A stretch of 50,124 nt of DNA, taken from assembly GCA_947040945.1 (NCBI GenBank), contig CAMRCO010000004.1, positions 1 to 50,124 of the forward strand, given 5' to 3'. Below, piece after piece: positions 26,301 to 32,628 of this stretch. The translations under genes and the position numbers were made by a program. Source of the DNA: an uncultured Spirochaetia bacterium (GTDB lineage: Bacteria > Spirochaetota > Brachyspiria > Brachyspirales > Brachyspiraceae). Under the pieces are notes generated by a model. The model was not told the DNA's origin and searched no databases. It worked only from the letters and a program-made list of their open reading frames with translations. The first letter of the stretch is position 1. Each line of letters begins with the position of its first letter.

Positions 26301-28108
26301 ATATTACCTTCTGTATCTGCTAATAATTTATCTATTTCATCATTAGTGCTATTAAACTTATTTTCAATATCACTCATTTTCTCTTCAGCAAGAAGTATAT
26401 CTTTAGTAGTTTTTTCTATATATAAATCTATATCTTCGCAAACAGTAGCACGCATAGAATTAAATTCATCTTCAAGCTTAGCCAAATGCCCATTAGAATG
26501 CTCTTCTAAATCTTTATATACATACTCTTTTTCTAATTTAATTTCATCTAATATTTTTTCTTTTTTATTCTCTAAAATAGAAAGTATTTCATTAGTTTGG
26601 AAATTAGTTTCGCCTATTTTTTCTTTAAGTAAATCACTTTCATTTTCAATATCTTTATTCAAGTCGTTTATACTATTAATAATTGAAGTTCTAGTTTTAT
26701 CTAAAGCATTATCAAGATCATCTTGAGCTTTAATAACTGCATCGTCTCTTAAAACATTTATCTCAACAATAATATCGTCAAATCTAGCATTTGCCTTGCT
26801 TAAAGTATCCCTACTCATATCATCAATTTTATCTGTAAGCTCATTTAGCTCTTTAGTTTTTTGATTATATATTGTTACAACACCTGTACTTTCATTTTCA
26901 AGTACATCTTTTATATGATCTGAAAACACAACTATTTCTTTTGATACCCTATCATTTATGTCAGTTTTAAGTTCATTGAAAGTAGCTTCAATTTCTGTTG
27001 CTTTTGCGATATAGTCTTCATCCAGTTTATGTGATCTTTCTTTCATAGAATCTAAATCTTTTTCAAGTATAGATGCTTTCTCATCTATAGAATCTAAGAA
27101 CTCATCACGCTCTAGTCCAAGTTTCTCAACCTCTTCTTTAAGTGAAGCAAGCAATGTGTCTTTAGTTTTCTGCATTTCAGTCTTAAACTCTAATGTGCTT
27201 GTTTCTGTTATATTATTTAGTCTATCTCTTATTGATGAACGTAGGTCATAAAGTTCCTCTTCTAATGTAATTCCAGACTTATTTAAGTCCTCATACCTAT
27301 TCTCTATTCCAACAGATTTTAAGTTAACCTCATCAGCAAACTGATCATACCTAACAAATAATTCTTCTCTACTTTTTTCAAATAATCCAGAAAGCTGTTC
27401 TATATTATTACGAGCAGCTCTTTCAGCAAGGGAAGTAAGCTGATTCGTAAACATTTCTTCTTTTTTTGAAACATGATTCTTAAAGTCTTCAGTAAGCTCT
27501 GAAATTTTTTCTTTTTCTTGTTCTGCTATCGAACTATAATGAGCATCACGAGCAAGCAAATTACTTGTAAGCAAATCAAATCTCTTATAAAGTTCTCCCT
27601 CAAACTCATCAAATTTATCTCTATATGACTTAACAAGATTGTCCTGTATTAATCCAACACTTCCTTCAAGTTCTAAAACCTTTGTTTTTACGTCAGATAT
27701 ACGTTTGTATGTTTTATCAATTGTATGACGTTCTTTAAGAATAGTATCTACTCTATTAAGTATTTCAAGATAAGCGTCTTCTAAAACTTCAACTTGCCCT
27801 TGATATTGGGAAATTGCCGCCTCATAATCTTTATATGATTCTATTCTAGGTGTTAATTTTGCTAAATCCTCTTCTATTGCTTTACTTATAATACCTGCTC
27901 TTTTTACAGCTATTTCTAAATCTATAGCATTATCTTTAACTTCAGATATTTTTTCATCAACAATACCAGCAAGAGCTTGTTGCTTTTCTACAAACAAGTC
28001 TTCAAAGTTATTGCCTAAGCCTCTTTCTTTTTTCTCAAATACTTTAGATAAAGTAACGACTATAATAGGTATAACTATAATCAATATAATGTTCAACAAA
28101 GGTGTCAT
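17354..28108 (-). CDS. Giant membrane-anchored coiled-coil protein (SpiroCoCo type) with internal 848-residue duplication
   Basis: 3584 residues. I place the start at ATG 28108: GGAG lies 8 bp upstream, and a perfect promoter (28140-28168) would start transcription near 28133, downstream of the in-frame ATG at 28138. Architecture: an N-terminal membrane helix (about residues 3-22, LLNIILIIVIPIIVVTL); roughly 3500 residues of almost unbroken, acidic, heptad-like coiled coil rich in Glu, Lys, Asp, Ser, Leu and Ile; and a C-terminal helix-turn-helix-like tail (VDLYKTGWTVDQIVSHNNYSREDVEATINGWKR). Residues about 957-1804 and 1828-2675 are identical. Each block contains about eight degenerate 30-33-residue modules. 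The layout matches the SpiroCoCo coiled-coil family of spirochaetes. The cellular role is unknown; a cytoplasmic filament or envelope-tethered scaffold is my inference. Confidence 0.9.
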   Translation of the reverse strand: MTPLLNIILIIVIPIIVVTLSKVFEKKERGLGNNFEDLFVEKQQALAGIVDEKISEVKDNAIDLEIAVKRAGIISKAIEEDLAKLTPRIESYKDYEAAISQYQGQVEVLEDAYLEILNRVDTILKERHTIDKTYKRISDVKTKVLELEGSVGLIQDNLVKSYRDKFDEFEGELYKRFDLLTSNLLARDAHYSSIAEQEKEKISELTEDFKNHVSKKEEMFTNQLTSLAERAARNNIEQLSGLFEKSREELFVRYDQFADEVNLKSVGIENRYEDLNKSGITLEEELYDLRSSIRDRLNNITETSTLEFKTEMQKTKDTLLASLKEEVEKLGLERDEFLDSIDEKASILEKDLDSMKERSHKLDEDYIAKATEIEATFNELKTDINDRVSKEIVVFSDHIKDVLENESTGVVTIYNQKTKELNELTDKIDDMSRDTLSKANARFDDIIVEINVLRDDAVIKAQDDLDNALDKTRTSIINSINDLNKDIENESDLLKEKIGETNFQTNEILSILENKKEKILDEIKLEKEYVYKDLEEHSNGHLAKLEDEFNSMRATVCEDIDLYIEKTTKDILLAEEKMSDIENKFNSTNDEIDKLLADTEGNIKEKLEKKIDLLETITYELEKDVHDINSEFASKTMEAYNNIDTFKNEIESYGLNYVGQIKSELDNMFDNYKDTQVKEIVEDMDSVIGRIELTEKRCDDVQNILSKNFTDLQNEMQGLLEDTKNESDANKKSILDLLGTELKNATLDFDNMLNLKRDEMNILKGELEDVSHRAESGKEVFEKNMQNVYDVVEKKEKELLSSVEEKYLILEHSLEDILKEKKEHINDLNSSYHSMFENTSKNLMDQFASLKADSNNLSDDYKEKLDSMGKRIEGLNNDASNIKELIDTQFETINNNTINLQNDFEKFEAMNESLSKKADEVQNKVDSLDSEIESVKEDISIKASDMFMRVEDNVFNNITELRGLVDGAIARYKDEISELEHHRSVETDSVIEEIKESLANQEAFIANNSIGEEQSKKIKEVVERLNAMETEFNNFASNLESDNPEVLESMLDKIKLEISELDSGLHNYVDEKIVAVEESVSVLSDKNDDGIEDIVDRILAVDEKQDSLAKNIDERFDKVNEALVRSDSDISNYKASMDSLILDYEASLEEKIKSIEMDINKIASESSSVFETEINSLKNYIEANNDNIDENDIFEKINELRENFISSIEKLESKTGLLTDEQNHLMDLLDVLRSDVLESVKDSFDSKENEIDKKLVSLKEEIVESIPSMSDIATLFETEKESMYEDLDKMKEDLEDSKKFESIFEDEKNKFIEDLDNFKSIIRAETLGFDDKTSLLINNIESRYKDILNEEKKNWTEGFDSLMEKVNSFNEKISSNDSSVNDIVSEKVANEKVLFEEKINSILENMNKPSSEDLVDLINKEKADILSNLELFKEDIAKTFSSVDNISLLFSEEQNGLSEKFNSLKDALLKDMPNLEDISKFLIEGEDKVQVQFDNFREDILSKMPAIKEELQEEIDSIMSGFRDSVDEKRDSIENELTSFKDTISMRVEFVNEKTEELENDKEKILNDIEVLRHSINDDKVSSEDVYSMIQSEKEDILVGMEDFKESILSLAKDQSNSLSLVEDEREKLLDSIEALKNDLGLNYFKKDEIVNFFEEQETDVNNIFDNLKKEILNNTPDLASLAETFKGDVVSLFEESNNLFKDRIEKRVEHFEDSFSDASQIKDFYRDAVTEEVLSLREQANSSLESLHEKMDNAREELDKIENEKIKDIVSRVDEARENVTTFIETIKEDIVNQESEIKNLIESVKEDANNKTSEILSKLEDDVSSNITELRGLVDGAIARYKDEISELEHHRSVETDSVIEEIKESLANQEAFIANNSIGEEQSKKIKEVVERLNAMETEFNNFASNLESDNPEVLESMLDKIKLEISELDSGLHNYVDEKIVAVEESVSVLSDKNDDGIEDIVDRILAVDEKQDSLAKNIDERFDKVNEALVRSDSDISNYKASMDSLILDYEASLEEKIKSIEMDINKIASESSSVFETEINSLKNYIEANNDNIDENDIFEKINELRENFISSIEKLESKTGLLTDEQNHLMDLLDVLRSDVLESVKDSFDSKENEIDKKLVSLKEEIVESIPSMSDIATLFETEKESMYEDLDKMKEDLEDSKKFESIFEDEKNKFIEDLDNFKSIIRAETLGFDDKTSLLINNIESRYKDILNEEKKNWTEGFDSLMEKVNSFNEKISSNDSSVNDIVSEKVANEKVLFEEKINSILENMNKPSSEDLVDLINKEKADILSNLELFKEDIAKTFSSVDNISLLFSEEQNGLSEKFNSLKDALLKDMPNLEDISKFLIEGEDKVQVQFDNFREDILSKMPAIKEELQEEIDSIMSGFRDSVDEKRDSIENELTSFKDTISMRVEFVNEKTEELENDKEKILNDIEVLRHSINDDKVSSEDVYSMIQSEKEDILVGMEDFKESILSLAKDQSNSLSLVEDEREKLLDSIEALKNDLGLNYFKKDEIVNFFEEQETDVNNIFDNLKKEILNNTPDLASLAETFKGDVVSLFEESNNLFKDRIEKRVEHFEDSFSDASQIKDFYRDAVTEEVLSLREQANSSLESLHEKMDNAREELDKIENEKIKDIVSRVDEARENVTTFIETIKEDIVNQESEIKNLIEIQKGIKTEIDDIRKERQDLVKFIDNSEGDIKLQIDKLTDKIVVATDIAQERINEKENELASRVEETERYLLSIESKLTSAHQLHLEESRNKIDDLLNTFNDEVSREIVDLKPNIEKLVNDFLREELDSFKDFTDAKAAVEKLENLLVQKIDDMFTLTEDKVSKNMKDIEVRLSDYQNILLDEFNNSLNIETENSKDKMETLQNDSLANLKVFYENSERSYSEKHNEKLNSLHNIFSNVEDDYKNKIESFTNEINMTKNNIVSSVEDTIADLQQALTLKDMFIDGIEENQKDVEKIEARIKTVENELEPSIQKLENIIKEKIDNIYEQMDEAKTKVETGGKEFKENLKDINSKFLESFNERLKKVDDIIEDTNLKSTKSIDEISSRVDAVLDEKSSQFDALKAHYEGMSDSLEALRESITEAINNRITEANDIIDEGVAGIESKSEEKYEKYIERLNSNLEQTLSILMKDAKEYIHEAKESILKDSKNDLIETGEKLSDMTNIVSNLEKTLEEYGQNSEYRLQALDIDIKDKTNILMNDLAKKTEDINEQVTGVIESINTLSKDNKNNIESEYDSLKEKIDSIAYKVDSYLSDMKVFDNADAMTENIKNEIENLRVLLSETNEGKESITQTVAEFSSLKDMHTEILEYANNIKNEKAEIEDTEEKVKMLIELSDDMKEKFTSIAEYNSKIETTELGVKAVLDLSNDIEDKLSSLKDKETVIVATLDNVETIEKQTFDIFSKINDIQHKLNDVEDNRNILMDKLQTVEQDAAKLHKNDKKIQTLISRIEQLEVLIDEIGNQRDTLMKMKTYYQDQDSKVENNLERADYAINSLEALLKNVDQYLFEDGIPLVKPTNKKVQYKGADSKKEKLIVDLYKTGWTVDQIVSHNNYSREDVEATINGWKRKSSNNQ
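20085..22628 (-). repeat. Long in-frame direct repeat, second (C-terminal) copy
   Basis: A 2544-bp direct repeat, offset by exactly 2613 bp (871 codons) from the first copy. The encoded 848 residues are the same in both copies, and every nucleotide stretch I compared, including third codon positions, is identical. Identity stops sharply at 20084 (c against t) and at 22629 (c against t). Confidence 0.93.
22698..25241 (-). repeat. Long in-frame direct repeat, first (N-terminal) copy
   Basis: Partner of the copy at 20085-22628. The 69 bp between the copies (22629-22697) encode a 23-residue spacer that is related to, but clearly diverged from, the 69 bp flanking this copy at 25242-25310. Both flanks share TTTACAGATTCTAT and encode ESVKED near their start. 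Confidence 0.93.
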
Positions 28109-28139
28109 AGAAAAACTCCAAAAAATACTAGTTATCATA

Positions 28140-28168
28140 ATTATAAGTTATGTTAAGTGATATGTCAA
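28140..28168 (-). promoter_or_regulatory. Perfect-consensus sigma-70-type promoter of the giant coiled-coil gene
   Basis: On the minus strand TTGACA (28168-28163), exactly 17 bp, then TATAAT (28145-28140). Both hexamers and the spacing are the textbook consensus. Predicted start of transcription near 28133 gives a leader of about 25 nt carrying GGAG. Confidence 0.85.
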
Positions 28169-28206
28169 TACAAGTATAGTAAACATATTAAGTAGTATTT
28201 GATATA

Positions 28207-28242
28207 AAAAAGGATTAAAGCTTATACACTTTAACCCTTTTT
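28207..28242 (-). terminator. Intrinsic terminator of the efflux operon
   Basis: AAAAAGGATTAAAG pairs with CTTTAACCCTTTTT (one A-C mismatch) around an 8-nt loop, 20 bp after the permease stop codon, with a T-run on the minus strand. It insulates the efflux operon from the promoter of the coiled-coil gene. Confidence 0.8.
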
Positions 28243-28262
28243 GTTTTATCTTTTTATAGACA

Positions 28263-31200
28263 CTATTCTTCTATCGATACTGTATCTTTTTTATCATGAT
28301 GCTTAAATGTAGTTCCTATACTTTCTTTGTCTTTTTCATCATAACTTTTTAGCTTAAATTTATTTCTTATAGAAGAATAAATAATAGGAATTATTATAAG
28401 AGTAAATATAGTAGATACTGAAAGACCTCCCAAAACAGATAATGCAACAGGTTTGAAAAGCTCACTACCCTCACCAGAACTTAAAGCCATAGGAAAAAGT
28501 CCAAATATAGTAGTAAGTGTAGTCATCATAACAGGACGCATACGTCTAGTGCCTGCTTCTATGGCAGCCTTATCAGGAGAAAACTTCTCCCCATGCTTAC
28601 CTAAAATAAGTTGATTCATATAATCAATAAGCACAATACCATTATTTATAACTATACCAACAAGCATAATAATACCAACCCCACCATAAACACTTAAAGT
28701 TTCTCCTCCAACAAATAGACCAAATAAAGCACCAACAACACCAAACGGTAAAGAAAGTGCTATAACAAATGGACCTACCAATGATTCAAACTGGCTTGCC
28801 ATAATGGCATATACTAAAACGATAGCAAGTATTAAAGCTTGTAAAAGTTGCCCAAATGCTTCTTCCATATCCTCATTTGATCCTGAATAATTTAGAATAA
28901 CTTCAGGTGGTATATAAACATCCTTTGCTATAGCTCCTTTTATTTTATCCATTGCTTTATCAAGAGACTCTCCAAAAATAGACACAGTAATCGTAAGTAG
29001 TCTTTTATTATCTTTTCTTTCTATAACACTAGGTCCATAATCTTTTGAAACTTCAGCTATAGATGCTACAGGAACCATCCCATAAGGAGTAGTTATCATC
29101 ATACTACCCACATTATTTATGCTTTGTCTGTCCTCTTCATTAAGCCTCACAGTAACATCTATATCAGTACTTGCTGACCCTGCAGGTGTTATTCTAGTAG
29201 CAGTAGCACCTGCGAAAGCCGTTTCAATAGCCTTTGCTACTGTGTATGTACTTAGTCCCATTTTTGATGCTAAGTCTCTATTAATCTTTATTTTAACTTC
29301 AGGATTTGAATCTTCCCGAGTAAATCTAATATCTCTTAAAGAATCAACATTTTCTAAAGACGCTATAATATTATTTCCAATTTCCTCTGCTCTATCAAGG
29401 TCATCTCCAATAATTTCAATATTAACATCCCCTGAATCACCACCACCACTTCCGGGTCCACCACTAGTAATTTCACGAATGCTTATACGTCCAGGATACC
29501 CTTTAAGGCGTTGTCTTACCTCTTCAATATAATAGTCAATAGGCTTTCTAGTTTTCAGGTCAGTAAGCTTAACTCTTATACTAGCTCTGTGATCAGTGCC
29601 TCTATGCTTTACAGTAGCCTGTATTCTTTCGAGTTTATCCCCAAGAACATTTTTAATATCACTTTCCATACGAAGCACAAAAGAATCAGTTTGTTCAGCA
29701 CGTGTACCTGCTGGAAGTCTTAAAGATATTTGAAACTCTCCTTGGTCAGTTGTAGGAAAGCCTTCCTTCCCTATAAATAATAAACCCACAATAAGAGAAA
29801 CAATAACAACAGCAAAAGTAGAAATAATTGCTTTCTTTTTATTTCTTATAGACTTTTTTAATATTTCAATATAAAAAACATCTATTTTAGTCAAAATTTT
29901 ATTTGTAAACTCATCAAAAGATTTAATATGTTTATTATGCTCAGTCGATATCATTCTAGCACTTAGTGTTGGTACTATTGTAAGCGCTGTTACTAAAGAA
30001 GTTAAAAGCGATATTGTTACAGTAAGACATAAATCTCTAAACATTTCACCTGTCATACCCTCTACAAATATGAACGGAAGAAAAACAGCAATTGTAGTAA
30101 AAGTAGACGCTGAAATCGCAAGAGCAACATCAGCCGTTCCTTGAATAGCTGCCGTATATTTACCTTTTCCTATTTGCCTATAATAAAAAATATTTTCAAG
30201 TACTACTATAGAGTTATCAACCATCATACCTATACCCAATGTAAGACCTGATAATGAAATAACATTAAGAGTAATATCCATAAAATACATTAAAGTAAAT
30301 GTTGCTATAATTGATATAGGAATTGAAAAAGTTATAATACCAACTGTTCTAAAGTTTGATAAATAAATCATTAATATAACAACAGCAAATAAACCACCTT
30401 GCCAAGCAGCACTCACAACACTATCAATAGATGACCTAATACTATCAGCTGTGTTATATATTATCTCATATTCCACACCTTCTGGGAGAGTTAAATCCTT
30501 AAGCTCCTTTTCTATAGCATCAGCCACCTGAACTGTATTTTTACCTGATTCTTTATTAATCTCAATAGAAACAGAAGGGCTTCCATTTACACGAACAATA
30601 CTAGTGTCGTCATCATAACCTTCATAAACAGTTGCAACATCTCTAAGTCTTACAGGCACTCTATCGCTTATTGAAACAACAACATTACGAATATCATCCA
30701 AATTTTCAAACTCGCCTGTAGTCCTTAAAATATATTTATAAACCCCTTCATAAGCATTTCCACCAGCAATATTTTGGTTTTCCATAGACAAAGTACTCAC
30801 TATATCATTAATAGAAAGCCCATAAGCCTGAAGCCTGTTTAGATCAATATCTACCATAATTTCAGTTTTAAGTCCACCACCAATTTCTGCTTGAGCAACA
30901 CCAGGGACTTGCTCTATTTTTCCAAGAACTGTATTATCTGCTAAATCATATAATGCGGCTAAGTTGTCGCTTCCATAAAAAGCTAGCCCCATAACTGGTA
31001 TATCATCAGTTGAAAACTTAAATATCATAGGAGATTCAGCTTCATCAGGAAGAATACTTCTTATTCTATCTATTGCCTCTCTAACATCACTAGTTGCTGC
31101 ATCTAAATCAGCACCCCAAGCAAACTCTATAATAACCCTAGAAACTCCTTCTTCAGAACTAGATGTAATAGTATCAACATCACTTACAGTAGCAATAGCA

Positions 31201-31409
31201 GTCTCTACCATTCTTGTAACAGATTTCTCAACCTCTTCAGGACCTGCACCCTCATACTCTGTACGTATCATAATAATAGGTATTTCCATGCTAGGCAGTA
31301 AGTCTACAGCAAGCCTACTTAAACTTATAATTCCAAGTATCATAATGGCTACAACTGCCATAAAAACGGTCACAGGTTTTTTTACAGATAAATCTATTAA
31401 ATTATTCAT
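28263..31409 (-). CDS. RND-family efflux permease (AcrB/HAE1-like)
   Basis: 1048 residues, the usual length for an RND pump. Helix 1 is at 13-30 (VFMAVVAIMILGIISLSRLAV), followed by the first periplasmic porter domain (LPSMEIPIIMIRTEYEGAGPEEVE), helices 2-6 around 335-490, a second porter domain to about 850, and helices 8-12. TM4 has GMMVDNSIVVLEN, keeping one of the two proton-relay Asp residues of AcrB (the second is Asn). TM10 has VINNGIVLIDYMN where AcrB has its Lys. These variants are common in this sub-branch. It exports hydrophobic or amphiphilic compounds by proton antiport together with the two upstream-encoded partners. Substrate unknown; the sequence is drug-type rather than metal-type. 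Confidence 0.93.
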   Translation of the reverse strand: MNNLIDLSVKKPVTVFMAVVAIMILGIISLSRLAVDLLPSMEIPIIMIRTEYEGAGPEEVEKSVTRMVETAIATVSDVDTITSSSEEGVSRVIIEFAWGADLDAATSDVREAIDRIRSILPDEAESPMIFKFSTDDIPVMGLAFYGSDNLAALYDLADNTVLGKIEQVPGVAQAEIGGGLKTEIMVDIDLNRLQAYGLSINDIVSTLSMENQNIAGGNAYEGVYKYILRTTGEFENLDDIRNVVVSISDRVPVRLRDVATVYEGYDDDTSIVRVNGSPSVSIEINKESGKNTVQVADAIEKELKDLTLPEGVEYEIIYNTADSIRSSIDSVVSAAWQGGLFAVVILMIYLSNFRTVGIITFSIPISIIATFTLMYFMDITLNVISLSGLTLGIGMMVDNSIVVLENIFYYRQIGKGKYTAAIQGTADVALAISASTFTTIAVFLPFIFVEGMTGEMFRDLCLTVTISLLTSLVTALTIVPTLSARMISTEHNKHIKSFDEFTNKILTKIDVFYIEILKKSIRNKKKAIISTFAVVIVSLIVGLLFIGKEGFPTTDQGEFQISLRLPAGTRAEQTDSFVLRMESDIKNVLGDKLERIQATVKHRGTDHRASIRVKLTDLKTRKPIDYYIEEVRQRLKGYPGRISIREITSGGPGSGGGDSGDVNIEIIGDDLDRAEEIGNNIIASLENVDSLRDIRFTREDSNPEVKIKINRDLASKMGLSTYTVAKAIETAFAGATATRITPAGSASTDIDVTVRLNEEDRQSINNVGSMMITTPYGMVPVASIAEVSKDYGPSVIERKDNKRLLTITVSIFGESLDKAMDKIKGAIAKDVYIPPEVILNYSGSNEDMEEAFGQLLQALILAIVLVYAIMASQFESLVGPFVIALSLPFGVVGALFGLFVGGETLSVYGGVGIIMLVGIVINNGIVLIDYMNQLILGKHGEKFSPDKAAIEAGTRRMRPVMMTTLTTIFGLFPMALSSGEGSELFKPVALSVLGGLSVSTIFTLIIIPIIYSSIRNKFKLKSYDEKDKESIGTTFKHHDKKDTVSIEE

Positions 31410-31434
31410 TACTTATTAAATCCTTTTAAACAAC

Positions 31435-32628
31435 TTAATTTGCTTCAGGCTCTACATTATTATTAGTATCTACAGCTTTAGTACCCACAGCTTTAGTATC
31501 TACAGCTTTAGTATCTACAGCTTTAGTATCCACAGCTTTAGTATCCACAGCTTTAGTATCCACAGCTTTAGTATCCACATTATTAGTGTTCATACTATTG
31601 GTATCCATATTATTAGTTTGAGTCCCAATATACCCAGCAATAGAGCTATCATTTCTAATTGGGTTTACTAAAGAACCCTCATTAAGAAACTCACGACCAA
31701 ACATAACAATCTCTTCTCCATCTTCTAAACCACCACTTAAAGCAAGTTTATCATCAGATGCAAATAGGACGTTTATCTCTCTTTGATACGCTCTATACAA
31801 TGCTTGATTCCCCTTGCTCTCATTCTTATCTTTATCCTTCTCTACAATACCAGAATCAGCAACACTAGGAGTCTCTTCTCTTATTACATAAAGATAATTT
31901 TTACCATCATCCCCAATAAAAACTGAGCTATTAGGTACAACTATAACATTTTTAGCTTCATTTATGAGTATCGAAACATCTGAAAACATACCGGGAAGAA
32001 GCACACTATTTCTATTATCTATTGCCCCTTTAACCATTAAAGTTCTTGTATTAGTACTTACAACAAAATCTCTTTTAGTAATAATAGCTTCAATTTCTTT
32101 ATCTGGAGAAGAAGGCACTCTTATAAAAAGTTTTTGACCTAAGTTTATCGATTCAACATAACGTTCAGGAACAGCAATTTGCACCTCAAGACGAGTTATG
32201 TCGGCAACATTAGCTATTGGAGTTCCCGCACTTACAGATGAACCTATAGGTAAATATGTTGTTGTAACATAGCCAGAAATTGGGCTACGAGCATGAGCAT
32301 AAGTATAATTAGCACCTACAACAAATCTATCAACAAGAGCAATAGTATCACCATATCTTACAAATGAGCCTTCATATTTTTTTATATCAACTATTTTACC
32401 CGGAACATCAGATGATATATCAACTTCTTTAACTGGTTTAATTTCTGCAGAAAGGTCTAAAAAAGCCTCAATATCACGTCTTAAAGGGATACCTGACAAA
32501 ACACTTATAGAAGTTTCTCCACGATCTTTAACATCTTTCTTACAAGAAGTCAGAATAAAAAAAGAAAGTATCAAAACAAAAAGTATTTTTTTATTAAAAA
32601 TTCCATATTTATAAAATTTAGTAGGCAT
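31435..32628 (-). CDS. RND efflux periplasmic adaptor lipoprotein (membrane fusion protein)
   Basis: 397 residues. Lipobox ILTSC (Cys29) anchors it in the inner membrane. The lipoyl/barrel-sandwich halves (VPGKIVDIKKYEGSFVRYGD and ARSPISGYVTTTYLPIGSSV) follow each other with almost no alpha-hairpin between them, so the hairpin is very short. Beta-barrel and membrane-proximal domains follow (LEVQIAVPERYVESI; VIVVPNSSVFIGDDG). The last 55 residues are an unusual Asn/Thr/Asp tail with seven 15-bp repeats. Its ATG overlaps the stop codon of the upstream channel gene by one base, and AGGAG lies 7 bp upstream. It connects the permease and the outer-membrane channel. Confidence 0.92.
   Translation of the reverse strand: MPTKFYKYGIFNKKILFVLILSFFILTSCKKDVKDRGETSISVLSGIPLRRDIEAFLDLSAEIKPVKEVDISSDVPGKIVDIKKYEGSFVRYGDTIALVDRFVVGANYTYAHARSPISGYVTTTYLPIGSSVSAGTPIANVADITRLEVQIAVPERYVESINLGQKLFIRVPSSPDKEIEAIITKRDFVVSTNTRTLMVKGAIDNRNSVLLPGMFSDVSILINEAKNVIVVPNSSVFIGDDGKNYLYVIREETPSVADSGIVEKDKDKNESKGNQALYRAYQREINVLFASDDKLALSGGLEDGEEIVMFGREFLNEGSLVNPIRNDSSIAGYIGTQTNNMDTNSMNTNNVDTKAVDTKAVDTKAVDTKAVDTKAVDTKAVGTKAVDTNNNVEPEAN
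31472..31576 (-). repeat. Seven tandem 15-bp repeats in the adaptor gene
   Basis: Seven consecutive 15-mers of the form ACAGCTTTAGTATCY (one variant reads GTACCC) encode AVDTK-type pentapeptides at the extreme C-terminus of the adaptor. The unit is a multiple of three, so slippage would change length without breaking the frame. Confidence 0.95.

Noticed and set aside
31472-31576. CRISPR-like array
   Set aside because: The 15-bp units are contiguous without spacers and are translated in frame; there are no cas genes.
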